Below, piece by piece: positions 11,490 through 22,268 of a stretch of DNA of 64,000 bases. The notes under the pieces were generated by a model. That model had not been told where the DNA came from, made no database searches, and saw nothing but the letters and a program-made list of their open reading frames with translations. This DNA is from Meandrina meandrites (taxonomy: Eukaryota > Cnidaria > Anthozoa > Scleractinia > Meandrinidae): the NCBI GenBank assembly GCA_963693305.1, contig OY855910.1, positions 25,727,859 to 25,791,858 on the forward strand, read 5' to 3'. Within the stretch, counting starts at the first letter, position 1. Each line of letters begins with the position of its first letter. A program made the translations under genes and the position numbers.

Positions 11490-13340
11490 GGATTAGTTTA
11501 GGAATTAAGACGTAAAAATATTCGTTCCATGGCCAGTTTTATTTTTCGCTGAACTGTTGTCATTCATAGTTAGACGTTACCTTGATTTTAGAGCCGTAAA
11601 AATGGCTTTTCCTTAGAGAACAATGGTAAAACGAGGAGCAAAATCACAACAGAGCCGTACACGGATTTGATACATGGAAATTCAAGTGACAACCGGAAAT
11701 GAATTGAATTGGTTGAAATGTTATCGTCCGCTTATCACGCTGTGCGCTATGCGGCGGTGAAAATCTGCGAAAAAAGCGTTTGTGTAGATCTTATCTTCTT
11801 TCGCGCGTATTATCGTCCTCCGTTCCACGTAGGAAAAGCTTAACACTCAGGCTTATAACCGGAATTTTATGGTGAACGGTAAGCTGCTTGCTTATGGTTA
11901 GCGTTTACTACGGATTGCTTGCGATTAGTTTTCACTCGTGATCTCACTAACTTGTCAAAGAAGAATAGTGCCGTAAACCGACACTAGTTTACCTGACAGT
12001 ATATAATATGATAAAACAAGATGAAATTCAATTTGGAATGTGTGATTCCAAATAATGAAAATACTACCCACACAGATTACCGAGGATCAAGAGTAGCAAA
12101 AGAGCAAGATTGTTGGCAAACTCTGCCATTTAATATGCCTCAAATGGAGCAATGAGGATGAGTGAGAGAGGAATCTCATCACACAACGTTTTGGAGGAAA
12201 GATTGCGTGACGAGCCAAAAGAACATCTCTCTGCAAAATAAACTAGAATTTGTCGCATCAAGAAATGGGTTGTGTTGTTTTTGAAGTTGAAGGGCTTGAA
12301 TAAACTGTGGAAAAATTGTGACACTGTAGCAGTTCTTGATATGTTAAAGCAGAATTTTTCTTTGCTTGCAAGCTATGTTATCGTAAATTGGGTGTTACGA
12401 AGAATCCATTCAAATGATTTAATATTGGACCGGACGGAAACATGATTTGTCATCATAGCAGCGATTGTTTGCCAAAGGTCAAAAAGAACCTCGAATAATG
12501 AATGGAACGGCAAATTCTCATTGATGTCCGAATATTGTATAACAATGTGAATAGAAGTCGCTCCTAGCACTTCATGTGACATTCACAAAGCAGAAACGTA
12601 CAAAGTCATAAATGAATGGGCAATTTGCATTCATTTCTTTTACACTAAAATTCATATGGAATAGAAATGAATTATTATGTACACGACAAATAATTATTTA
12701 TTTCACTTTAGTTGTCATCTTTTGGCACCACACAACTTCTAAAACTCCACAGACTTCTACAAATACTTTCACTTCCATTTGAAAATAGATCGAGGCACAG
12801 CACATCAATTTTTTGTTTATAGTCAATACACTCATAATATTCAATAATGATTTCCTCATCAAAATGCCTAAACATTCTGCGAATAACTATAGAATACAAA
12901 TTCAAAGAAGCGATAAAACAATTTTGATCCGTATTCTACTCACTCGTTTTACATGAAATGCTAACGATTTGTAATTTTAGCTAATTTTGTGAATCGTTTT
13001 GCATGCAAACACGCTGGTTTACCTTGCATATAAAACCCATAAAACAACGAATCGAGTTACTCGATTTCCACTCCTTTTACGACGTTCGGTGGCTGATTAA
13101 AACTCTTCTACCTTGGATGAAAACTCTCCAAACAGCAGCGATAACAGACCATAACAGAGGACAATTTTGTCGAGAGAAATCACTCTAAACAGCAAAACGG
13201 ACGCACATGGCATGGAGATGACGTCATTCGCCCCTGAAAAATTTTCTGGGGGGGGGGGGGGGGGGCAAATTGACAACCATACATAGTCCATAAAAACTGC
13301 ACTGGTTACCGATTAGAGAGCGTTCTCCTTTGTCGAACGC
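11490..13340. other. No gene recognised; poly-G tract
   Basis: AT-rich sequence. Near 12205 the words TTGCGTGACGAGC and AAAA recur as in the transposon interiors at about 45606, 48160 and 53280. An 18-base G run is at 13248-13265. Confidence 0.45.
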
Positions 13341-13510
13341 AATTAGTCCTTTCTAACTGCCCAGAAGTATTTTGCTTTGAGTTCTACGCGATCTTGTTGA
13401 GTTGACTTGATTTCTTTTCCCAGTCCTATTCGGTTCGGTCGATCACAACAGACAACAGATCCCGTCCACTCGCACGAAGACATTAAGCGATGACGTCATC
13501 GCTTAAAAAA
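13341..13510 (+). repeat. Dispersed repeat, pair of 54172-54377
   Basis: Same-orientation diverged copies share AATTAGTCCTTTCTAAC, GAGTTGACTTGATTTCTTTT and CCGTCCACTCGCACG-type words and both finish with a GACGTCATCGCTTAA-like end. This is probably the terminal part of a transposon family. Confidence 0.7.
13483..13506. repeat. 24-bp perfect palindrome around TGACGTCA
   Basis: The sequence TTAAGCGATGACGTCATCGC continues to TTAA and is its own complement. It begins and ends with TTAA and centres on a CRE-type TGACGTCA core. A related double-core version is at 54748-54788. Confidence 0.85.
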
Positions 13511-13826
13511 CAGTCGTGGGCACATAGGGCCCTTTGATTATATTGCGAGTTGCCTGTGCTTGGGGGAATGAGTTCAGACTTTTCCTAACGCACATTTTCC
13601 TGTTAGAAACGAAGGAAATTCATTCACTTCGCTGCATAAAATTCTCTAGGGTATTTAGCAATGTGTACGATAAAACATTCAGCGTAGTAATCATGCAACC
13701 AAACCAAGATGGTTCAAAACAACATTGTAAATGTATTTTCCTTCGGAAGTTCAGCGTGAGCATGCGTGTGATTTATGCAAACACATCTTGTGTTAGCACG
13801 TGGAGTCTCTCGAGACTCCAGTTTGA

Positions 13827-13837
13827 ATATATATAAG
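13827..13837 (+). promoter_or_regulatory. TATA-box candidate
   Basis: ATATATATAAG lies about 90 bp upstream of the ATG at 13921. Just before it (13801-13820) is a 9-bp-arm inverted repeat TGGAGTCTC/GAGACTCCA. The pairing of a strong TATA with a short leader fits a retroelement or small-gene promoter; function is inferred. Confidence 0.4.
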
Positions 13838-13920
13838 GAGCGAATACGTTGATATATTCATCAAGTGCGACACTACTCGACGGTGTTTGTTGATTTCTTG
13901 TTTGTTTCATCGTGTTTGAG

Positions 13921-14121
13921 ATGCCCTCAAGTCCCGAAACTTTGAAGAACCCTAAAGAGACTGCTACGGAGGACGTTTTCGAACGTTTTAAAACGTACCT
14001 TGACCACAAGATTGAAAATCTTTCGTCGGGATTAAGAGGGAGTCTCTCTAATTTTCGACCGGTCGCTTCCGGATGGTATCAGATGCTGATATTAATGACT
14101 GTTTGCATTAACCTGGCCTGA
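13921..14121 (+). CDS. Short ORF, possibly the start of a retroelement ORF1
   Basis: 66 codons from ATG 13921, hydrophilic at first with FERFKTYLDHKIENLSSGL, a likely amphipathic or coiled-coil segment, then a hydrophobic tail that looks like read-through. The charged N-terminal half resembles the start of ORF1/Gag-like proteins of cnidarian retroelements, which is from memory and uncertain. It sits downstream of a TATA candidate. The coding signal appears to stop near residue 50, so the gene is truncated or spliced. Confidence 0.3.
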   Translation: MPSSPETLKNPKETATEDVFERFKTYLDHKIENLSSGLRGSLSNFRPVASGWYQMLILMTVCINLA

Positions 14122-14369
14122 AGAGGCTACACAGATTACAACAACGGAATTGCAGTAATCGTTGTTAGCAATGGCATTATGAAAGCTTTCTGTATCCAGT
14201 CGGCCAGATAGCATGAGTGATGTGATCAGCAACAAACAACAATGCTGTGATGGCAGTAAACTACAAGCAAGCTAAATAAGAGAATCTGCAATACCTCCTT
14301 TTAAAAAGATCCGTAAAGATCTGCTGTGAAAGTATGCAACCACATTGCTTTCACGCACTGTGGACACTT

Positions 14370-14630
14370 GACAAAAGTGTCAGCCATGGCACCTGTCACT
14401 GCTGTGGCACAGGTTGAACCATTGTCAACACTTGCCAAAATGTCAGCGGAAGCACTGCCTCCGGACAGGTCAAGCAGTTGTGGATACTTGCCGAGAGTAT
14501 TGGTGTATGCACCTGTCACTACCACAATACAGGTTGAGCAGTCGTGGGGTCGAGCAGTCGTCGACACTTGCCAAAGTGTCAGTGTAGGCACCTGCCACTA
14601 CCAGCGTAGGCACTTGTCACTGCTGCGGGA
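14370..14630. repeat. Minisatellite, left part
   Basis: Diverged units of about 60 bp containing GGACACTTG, CAAAAGTGTCAG, GGCACCTGYCACT and GGACAGGTCGAGCAG. The array is cut by the Copia insertion and resumes at 18441. Open frames crossing it on either strand are repeat artefacts. Confidence 0.85.
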
Positions 14631-14848
14631 TGTTGTTATTGCGAAAGTATTTGACGGTTGTTATTGAATTTTAATGTATTTCACAGGAATTGTTAATTCA
14701 GCTTATCATTGGTCTAGGCGTTTTTTCCCTTTTGTTATTCAACAATTGTTTTTTTCCATTCAAATTAGCATTTATATATGTGTTGTATTTTTCCTTTCTG
14801 TGTATAACCGTTTTCGAGATAAAGTTGTTCAACGCTGTAAAATCAATA
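14631..14848 (+). repeat. Copia 5' LTR
   Basis: 218 bp, starting TGTTGTTATTG and ending AAAATCAATA. Ends are weakly inverted (TGTTG/CAATA) rather than the more usual TG/CA. Confidence 0.93.
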
Positions 14849-14862
14849 GGTTATGGGCCCAG
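14849..14862 (+). promoter_or_regulatory. Copia primer-binding site (initiator tRNA-Met internal fragment)
   Basis: GGTTATGGGCCCAG follows the LTR directly. Drosophila copia carries the same sequence at this place and primes from a cleaved half of initiator methionine tRNA, pairing with its anticodon region instead of its 3' end. Confidence 0.85.
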
Positions 14863-15002
14863 AAGAACGTGGTTTGGTCGGGTTGTAATTGAGGTGAACA
14901 GCGTCTGTGATCGATTGGATTTTCGAGCGTAGGATCGAGCGGGATTTTGAATTTGTGACGGGTTTAGTTTTAAACGGTTGCGTGAATCAGCGTGAATGAA
15001 AC

Positions 15003-17960
15003 ATGGAGGAAAAGAGGTCGAACGACAAACTCAACGGGAGCAACTGGAACACTTGGAAATTTCAAATGAAACATTTACTGCTGGCGAAAGGATTATGGGG
15101 CTTGGTGGATGGATCAGAAGTACTTGCAGACGACGCCACGACAGCGGTGCAAGCACTTTTCCGATCGAGGCTACAAAAAGCGTTCTCGACAATTGTGTTG
15201 GCGATTGATAGTGCTCAGCTTTACTTGATCACCTCAAGCGAAGAACCGAAGCAAGCGTGGGATGCGTTAAGGAAACATTTTGAACGAGAGACACTCGCGA
15301 ACAAACTATTTTTAAAGATGCAGTATTTTCGTTCCGAGAGTGACGAGCGCCGACCGAAAAATTCTGACTTCGAAGGAGGTGAGGATGTTTATGCTGCTGC
15401 GTTTATAGCGTCTGTTGAGAGCGTGGAGTCTGCGGAGAAAAAATGTTGTCCATGGGTTATCGACTCGGGTGCATCAAGTCATATGACGAAAGAAAAGCAT
15501 GTTATGGTGAATTTTCAGGAATTTGACAAGCCTGAAAATGTTGCGCTGGGTGATGGTCGTGTTGTGAAAGCGTTGGGATCTGGAAGCGTACGAATGAATA
15601 TGCTGTTTGAAGCAACTGAATCCAAGAAAGGAGTTTTGTATGATGTGCTGTATGTGCCTAAACTCACTTGCAACCTATTTTCCGTAAGAGCTGCAGTTGC
15701 TAAGGGCAACGCCGTAGAGTTTAGTCCCCAAAAATGTTGTATCTGGGATGAAAATGGAAAGCTTCGTGGAATGAGATCACTGGCTGATAAACTCTATCAA
15801 CTAGACTGTCAAGTTGCTCCTACTGCGGACACTGCGTACGCCTCAGTTGCGTCATCTCAAGGTAGCGACTTGTGGCATCAACGTCTTGGACACGTACACG
15901 AGCAAATCCTCAAGAAGTGTGTGGAGAGTGAACCTGTACAAGGGATTGACATCAAGAAAACGACTGAACTGTCCTTCTGCGAAGGATGTTTGGCAGTGAA
16001 GATGTGTAGAAAACCGTTTCCTGCAGTGGGAGAGATCCGGGCGACGCGGAGACTACAGCTTGTGCACAGTGACGTCTGCGGTCCAATGCACACGCCCTCG
16101 ATTGGAGGAGCAAAGTATTTTGTTACGTTTATTGATGATTACACTCGGTGCTATGCTGTATACTTCATGAAACACAAGTTAGAAGTGTTTGATAAGTTTA
16201 TAGAATTTGAAGCCTTAGTTACCAATGATGTCGGTAAGGCGATAGGAACTTTGCGAACAGACAATGGCGGCAAGTATTTGTCAACTGAATTACAGAACTA
16301 TCTGAAGGAGAAAGGAATTAGACATGAGCTGAAAGTACCACACTCACTCCAACAGAATGGTGTAGCAGAAAGAATGAATCGGACTTTGGTCGAGTCAGCA
16401 CGTACGATGATTGCGCATGCAGCATTATCGAACATCTTTTGGGCTGAAGCCATCTCTACAGCTGCTTATGTGAGAAACCGCCTTCCCACGACGGCACTAA
16501 AAGAGAATGAAACTCCTTATGAGCGGTGGTATGGGAGGAAACCAGATGTGAGCCACTTCCGTGTATTTGGATGTATGGCCTATGCCCACGTTCCTGACAA
16601 TGAACGACGGAAGCTTGACAAGAAGTCGAAAAAGATGCGTTTCGTGGGCTACAGCTTAACGTCAAAAGGATATCGTCTTTTTGATGAAACGAACCGAAAG
16701 ATGTATATCCGGAGAGATGTGGAGTTTAATGAAAACGATTTCGGTCAGAAGACAACCATGACATCAGAGCCAGACCCAAGGTGCGAGGAAGCGAAGCAAA
16801 ATGAGGTAGCCTCTAGAAAAGATGAAGAAGGAGAACAAAGAGAAATGAAGAATTTAGAAGAAGACACGCCGGAAGAACCTCGACAGTCTGTAAGAACACG
16901 AAAAGCACCAGTCAGATATGGCTATGATGAATACGCAGATACGGCAACTCACCACGTACATCATTTCGCCTATCATCTTTCTGAGATTGACGAACCCACA
17001 ACTACATGTATACAAGAAGTAAGATTAAGTGATCACGATGCAGAATGGAAAGTTGCTACGGATTCAGAATACAATTCGCTGATGGAAACCAAGAAGTGGA
17101 CGTTGTTTGAATTTCCCCCAGGTCAGAAAGCTGTTGGGTGCAAATGGGTGTCTAAACTGAAACACGTTGAGGATGGTACAATGGAACGATTCAAAGCACG
17201 CCTAGTGGCCAAGGGTTACGCCCAGAAATATGGAATTGACTATGATGAAACTTTTTCGCCTGTAGTTCGTTTCTCTTCAATACGTTTTTTGTTAGCGTTT
17301 GCACAGAATGATTTGCCGATTCACCAGATGGACGTAGAAACCGCTTTTCTCAAAGGTAAACTTGATGAAGGAATTTACATGCAGCAACCGGAAGGATACG
17401 TGAAACCTGGGGAGGAGCATTTGGTATGCAAGCTAGAGAAGTATGGGCAGACAGAAGCGAATTCGAAACCAGTGTCTTCACCTGCTGATTTGAACGTCAA
17501 GCTGCAAAAGGAAGATGGTTTTAGCAGACCGGTTGATGCGATCTCGTACCAGTGGGTGGTTGGAAGCCAACTTTATGTTGCAATCGCAACTCGTCCAGAC
17601 ATCGCCCAAGCAGTGGGAGTTGTCTCAAAGTTCTGTGCCAATCCTACACAAAATCGTTTAACAGCAGCTAAGCAGATCCTCAGATATCTGAAAGCAACTG
17701 CATATCTTGGTTTGAGTCACAAGAAGTGTGCTAGTGGAAATTTTACTGGTTGCTCAGATGCAGATTGGGTGGGTGATATGGATGACCGTTATTCCACTTC
17801 CGGAAACGTGTTCTCATTTGCGTGTGGAGCAGAAAGTTGGTTAAGCGAAAAACAGGTTATCGTCAGTGCGTTGTCGGCAGCCGAAGCAGACTATGTAGCC
17901 CAAAGTGCGGCCACTCAGGAAGCAATCTGGCTTCGAAGGTTGTTGGCAGACGTAGGATAA
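15003..17960 (+). pseudogene. Copia Gag-Pol polyprotein, internally deleted
   Basis: 985 codons in Copia order. Residues 1-115 are the UBN2/Gag-like region, and the usual zinc knuckle is absent. The protease motif DSGA is at 154-157. A GAG-pre-integrase H2C2-like segment follows (WHQRLGH, CEGC). The integrase catalytic triad is D357, D420 and E456. The reverse transcriptase starts well (KWVSKLK, then QMDVETAFLKG with the first aspartate) but at about residue 811 jumps from CKLEK to YGQTEAN, skipping the segment that normally carries the YVDD active site. RNase H begins (SDADW, AEADY) and stops at TAA 17958-17960. Both internal losses keep the frame. The protein should be unable to reverse transcribe. 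Confidence 0.93.
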
Positions 17961-18203
17961 CCTCCAGAGGGGCCAACTGAGATATATGAAGACAACCAAG
18001 GGGCTATTTCAATGGCTAAGAATCCCGTGGGCCATGCCAGGACCGAGCACATCGATATACGTTACCACTTCGTTCGCGAAGGAGTACAGGACGGAGCGAT
18101 CGCTTTGAAATACATTGTTACTGACGAGATGATTGCTGACATCCTGCCTAAGAATCGCTCTGAGAAACTTGTTACTGAGCTAGGCATGAAAACTGTCAAA
18201 TAA
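17961..18203 (+). pseudogene. Remainder of Copia RNase H beyond the stop
   Basis: In the same frame as the polyprotein, this carries the expected RNase H end: EDNQGAI with a catalytic aspartate, then HIDIRYHFVRE and a terminal ILPK block ending in TAA 18201-18203. A single stop codon therefore separates the last 80 codons. Confidence 0.9.
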
Positions 18204-18210
18204 GCAACGT

Positions 18211-18222
18211 CAAAAGTGGGAG
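18211..18222 (+). promoter_or_regulatory. Copia polypurine tract
   Basis: CAAAAGTGGGAG directly precedes the 3' LTR, the expected plus-strand primer position. Confidence 0.8.
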
Positions 18223-18440
18223 TGTTGTTATTGCGAAAGTATTTGACGGTTGTTATTTGAATTTTAATGTATTTCACAGGAATTGTTAATTCAGCTTATC
18301 ATTGGTCTAGGCGTTTTTTCCCTTTTGTTATTCAACAATTGTTTTTTCCATTCAAATTAGCATTTATATATGTGTTGTATTTTTCCTTTCTGTGTATAAC
18401 CGTTTTCGAGATAAAGTTGTTCAACGCTGTAAAATCAATA
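18223..18440 (+). repeat. Copia 3' LTR
   Basis: 218 bp, differing from the 5' copy only by one added and one missing T in homopolymer runs. Followed by the CGGGA target duplication. Confidence 0.93.
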
Positions 18441-18872
18441 CGGGACAGGTCGAGCAGTCCTGGACACTTGCCGAAAGTGTCAGCATAGGCACCTGTCGCT
18501 GTCATGAGACAGGTTGAGCAGTCATAGACACTTGGCAAAAAGTGTCGGCGTAGGCACCTGCCACTGCTGCAGGACAGGTCGAGCAGTCGTGGACACTTGC
18601 CGAAAGTGTCAGCATAGACATCTGTCGCTGTCGAGGGACAGGTTGAGCAGTTGTGGACACTGGCGAAAGTGTCAGGGTAGGCACCTGCCACTGCCTCGGG
18701 ACAGGACGAGCAGTCATGGACACTTGCCGAAAGGGTTGACGTAGGCACCTGCGACTACTGTGGGACAGGTCAAGCAGTCGTGGACACTTGCTGAAAGTGT
18801 CAGCATATGCACCTGTCACTGTCACGGGACAGGTTGAGCAGTCGTGGACACTTGCCAAAGTGTCGGCGTAGC
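18441..18872. repeat. Minisatellite, right part
   Basis: About seven units of roughly 60 bp in the same orientation as 14370-14630: GGACAGGTYGAGCAGT, GGACACTTGCCGAAAGTGTC, GGCACCTGYC. The unit contains a dyad (CACTT/AAGTG). Single units also occur at 24345-24371 and 25364-25410. Confidence 0.9.
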
Positions 18873-18975
18873 ACGTTTCCGTTTCGTAAACGGTCGGTGC
18901 CATTTTAGCGACGCTTAGAAATTTTTTCATAGTCATGAAATTTTTCTTCTACTAAAAAGAAAGATGAAAATTGTA

Positions 18976-19043
18976 CGTCAGCACCCAGAATCGAACCTGG
19001 AACCTCTGGCACGCTAGCATCCCTCTCTCACCACTACACCACC
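18976..19043 (-). tRNA. tRNA-like pseudogene or SINE head
   Basis: On the minus strand the segment starts GGTGGTGTAGTGGTGAGAG (A-box-like) and 40 bases on has GGTTCGATTC (B box). The T stem has one mismatch and the acceptor ends do not pair, so I do not expect a functional tRNA. Its 5' end abuts the left end of the integrase transposon. Confidence 0.45.
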
Positions 19044-19044
19044 A

Positions 19045-19232
19045 TTGAAGACCTAAATGTAATAACTGACCTTAAATGTAATAAACTCCTAAATGTAATA
19101 ACATTTGACCTTAAATGTAATAAACTCCTAAATGTAATAACATTTGGCCTTAAATGTAATAAACTCCAAAGTGTGACAACATTTGGACTTAAATGAAACA
19201 ACGTTACACAAACGTCATCATTGACGTAACCA
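19045..19232 (+). repeat. Left terminal inverted repeat
   Basis: Alternating TAAATGTAATAA units up to 19194, then an ACGTCATCATTGACGT-like block matched in the right repeat. Confidence 0.85.
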
Positions 19233-20369
19233 CCTCGTTGTTTAGTAAAATAATCACGTGACACTACACACAATCCCTGTAAGCGGGAATCCTTATTCCA
19301 GCCTTCAAATTCCTTCTCATACAAACAAATTTCGATAGGTTGGTAATAGCGTGACGTTTTTGTTTCTAAATCTACTTGTTAACCAATATAGTTGCGCAGA
19401 AAATATTTTCAAGACGCCAGCGATTTATCAGTCCGTTCTTGAATCACAACCTGATCAGTCCAAACAACAATTCCAGACAAAACTATCACAGTGGTACCGG
19501 ATGCCGTGATGACAACGTCACCAGGACGCGACGCAAGGTACATTTGAAATAGCTGTTGTCGTTTCATGGTTTAAATGCCTTTTATATCTCGATTTGGCTC
19601 TCTTGTGAGACCACACACAGCGAGTCTGGATAGTTCGATCCTTCAATCTGTCTCCTTTTTTTATATACGTAACTGTGTCTGGAAAAAAAGGTCTCAGAGT
19701 CCGATATTTTGGTCGTTTACAATTTTTCCAGTAGGATGATGTGAATCTGCTTTTTCTTTAAAAGTATCAATTGTATTATGCCCCATGGGGTAATATTTCG
19801 CAAATGACGAAGCATTTCCAAACTGTAGGTTTGAAAAACTGTTTAACAAAGAATTCCTGCTTTAATGATTGCGTTTGATTAACATAATTGGACACTGCAT
19901 CCAAACTCGACAAACATTTTGCCTGTCTTGAAATGCAAAATGAAGAGCGCTATCCAAGGACCAAAAGTGCGAGTTAATTAGTTTCCGATATCAGGAGATA
20001 AGATGTTATCCTTGTTATCCTTATCACCACTTATCAGTAATCCTTGTTTTACTAAAATGAACAAGTCGGATAATACAGCAAATTGAGTTTGATCAAACAC
20101 TGACATACTCAACAAATGTTCCACAGTTGCAATTATAATTAACTTAAAATAACATTGTAAAAATATTATAAAAGAAAATTACTTTCATAATTTAAAAAAG
20201 AACACCAACTCGCCGATCGCAGGCCGCTCGCTGGTTATCTTCAAAGATCACAAATGTACATTGGATGTCCAGACACTTAATTGATATCTGTCTGAAAAAG
20301 CGCACGTGCTGAATACCGTCATTTTGTTTCAATTAGCTAAGAGTAATGAGTCTTTCTATTTGATTCAAC
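19233..20369. other. Transposon 5' leader, no gene
   Basis: AT-rich, no recognisable coding. Probably contains the promoter of the integrase gene; I cannot point to a specific TATA box. Confidence 0.4.
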
Positions 20370-22268
20370 ATGGGTTATACCGCTTTCGCTATAGCAGTTG
20401 CATTGGCATTATTTTTGCATAGTTCCGTGGCCTTAGATGATCGTGTAAATTCACAAGGAAACAGGAAGCCTTCTGTGTTACCAGACGACATTTATGAAGC
20501 CCTGATTAATCTTGCTGAAGGTAAAGCCCTGCCACCAGTGAAAGAATGGACAACGGCAATGCGCACAGCTGCTGTTCGATTCTGGAGAGCCAAGGGTAGG
20601 ATATTAGTCAAAGAAGAAAAAGGGAAAAAAGAGCTCTATTTTGATGGACGTCAAATGTTAAGATCTTCAGAGGTGAACGAAATAGTCGAAAGAGAATTTG
20701 ACCGAACCAAAGGATCTGGCGCAGCGAAGTTAGCTTGCGGTCTTAGGGACAACTTTGTTGGACTAAGTCATGATAAAATACAAAATATTCTAAACACCGA
20801 CAAAAGTCACTATCGTCGGAATGCCAAGTTTATGAATAAGGCAACACTGAAACCAGTTAGAGCTAGAGATGTTCACATGAGACACCAAATAGATCTAATG
20901 GATATGGGAAGCAAAGGATCTGTCAAGTTGAATGGGAAGTTGTATAGATGCGTGCTCACAGTGATTGACGTTTTTAGTCGTTTCGTTTGGCTTCGTCCTC
21001 TAACAAACAAATCAAGCAAGGACGTTGCAAAAGAACTGAAAAGTATCTATATGGAACATGGAGCACCACGTATAGTTCAGAATGATCAAGGAGGAGAGTT
21101 CAAAAAAGCCGTGAAAAAGCTTTGTGAGCGCATGGATATTAAATTGATTTACAGTCGCCCTCGGCACCCCCAGTCGCAAGGCAAGGTTGAACGTTGTCAC
21201 AGGTCACTGAGATCTAAGATAGAGTACGACCTTAGTAAAATGGGTCAGGACGGTGTCAACTGGGCAAAACAAATTCCTCTTTACCAAAGGATTCTAAATA
21301 ACGACCCCAAAGAAGTAATTGCTCACAAAACACCATTTGAAATTTATTTTGCACGGAAATGTAATAATCTCCGAGAAAGCGGCTTAGAAGAGGAATGTCT
21401 CCCTAGCCCTGGAAAAATTCGCCCAACAGAAAATGACCGGAAACTACGTTCCCGGCAAGCTTCTAAAGTGCGAAAGCAGGCACAAAAAGCGACCAAGAGG
21501 TGTGATAAGCGTGCGCAGCGAACGCAGCTTCGCCTGAATCCGCCCTCTGTTTACAGCGTTGGAGAAACAGTTTATTTGCGTCTAAGAGGAAGATCATTTA
21601 ATAAGCGACATATAACTGAGGCTCGTGTAGAAGAAAGAAACATTCAGTTACATACCTATAAGGTTTCATATACTTCACCACTAACGGGAAAGAAAGAAAA
21701 GAAATGGGTCCCTGTAGATGACGTCACTAGCCTTACCCTACAGCGCGAAAAACAAAAACAAAAAGTAGCAAAGCTGTCAAAAAGGAAAAAAAATCAGCAC
21801 TATAAAAAGTATCACATAGCTATGAGAAAAGACGACTACGTCGGAGCTATTGAAGATCAAGGCTATAAAATAGCATATAACCCACCAGGAGATGGTAACT
21901 GCCAATTCAGTGCACTTTCACACCAGCTTCAGAAGCTAGGGATTTTCAGTTCTGCCGAAACTATGAGGGAAGAAATAGTTGATTACTTAGAAAGCAACCC
22001 CTACGATAACGAAGGTTTTCCTCTTTTGGAGCATTTGGCAGATAATGAGTTTGCTTCCTGGAGCAACTATACAAATCATATGTCACAAGATGGGGCCTAT
22101 GGGGATCAGCTAACACTGTATGCGGCCGCGAACTTATATAACATTGACGTTCAAATAGTATTTTCCCTGGGAGCTGGTGGGCAACATGTGTTCAGCCCGT
22201 CAGCAAGTATTGCAACGGCCACTGTGTACCTTGGACATTTTGCAGAAAATCCTTGGAACCAGTTGTGA
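20370..22268 (+). CDS. Integrase-OTU fusion protein of a DNA transposon
   Basis: 632 codons, ATG at 20370. Residues 1-22 read like a signal peptide (hydrophobic FAIAVALALFLHSSVA core), unexpected for a nuclear integrase. Residues about 165-330 form a DDE integrase core: D175 (HQIDLMDMG), D239 (VQNDQGGEF) and E274 (GKVERCHRS), with 34 residues between the last two. A basic linker (430-490, with a KWVPVDDV SH3-like piece before it) leads to an OTU-type cysteine protease domain from about 495, with the catalytic signature D508-G-N-C511 and a YGDQLTLYAAANLYNI helix. The frame ends just after LGHFAENPW, where the OTU histidine strand would come, so that residue appears lost. Likely role: DNA integration plus a deubiquitinase-like activity. 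Integrase genes of the KRBA2/Ginger type are the nearest relatives I can name. Confidence 0.85.
   Translation: MGYTAFAIAVALALFLHSSVALDDRVNSQGNRKPSVLPDDIYEALINLAEGKALPPVKEWTTAMRTAAVRFWRAKGRILVKEEKGKKELYFDGRQMLRSSEVNEIVEREFDRTKGSGAAKLACGLRDNFVGLSHDKIQNILNTDKSHYRRNAKFMNKATLKPVRARDVHMRHQIDLMDMGSKGSVKLNGKLYRCVLTVIDVFSRFVWLRPLTNKSSKDVAKELKSIYMEHGAPRIVQNDQGGEFKKAVKKLCERMDIKLIYSRPRHPQSQGKVERCHRSLRSKIEYDLSKMGQDGVNWAKQIPLYQRILNNDPKEVIAHKTPFEIYFARKCNNLRESGLEEECLPSPGKIRPTENDRKLRSRQASKVRKQAQKATKRCDKRAQRTQLRLNPPSVYSVGETVYLRLRGRSFNKRHITEARVEERNIQLHTYKVSYTSPLTGKKEKKWVPVDDVTSLTLQREKQKQKVAKLSKRKKNQHYKKYHIAMRKDDYVGAIEDQGYKIAYNPPGDGNCQFSALSHQLQKLGIFSSAETMREEIVDYLESNPYDNEGFPLLEHLADNEFASWSNYTNHMSQDGAYGDQLTLYAAANLYNIDVQIVFSLGAGGQHVFSPSASIATATVYLGHFAENPWNQL

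Larger units (their letters stand above)
14631..18440 (+). mobile_element. Ty1/Copia LTR retrotransposon, recent deletion derivative
   Basis: Complete ends: two 218-bp LTRs (14631-14848, 18223-18440) flanked by the 5-bp target duplication CGGGA (14626-14630, 18441-18445), an internal-fragment initiator-tRNA primer site, and a polypurine tract. The LTRs differ only by two one-base indels in homopolymers, so insertion was recent. The coding region is short for Copia because the Gag zinc-knuckle region and the reverse transcriptase active-site region are missing, and a stop codon truncates RNase H. It must have been mobilised by another element's proteins. Confidence 0.95.

Noticed and set aside
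18012..18203. Separate small gene after the Copia ORF
   Set aside because: Same frame and same domain; it is the RNase H end beyond a stop codon.
18332..18936. Long minus-strand frames rich in C, T and S
   Set aside because: They follow the 60-bp minisatellite; similar frames appear at 14301-14591 for the same reason.
18976..19043. Functional tRNA gene
   Set aside because: A and B boxes are recognisable, but the acceptor stem does not pair and the T stem has a mismatch.
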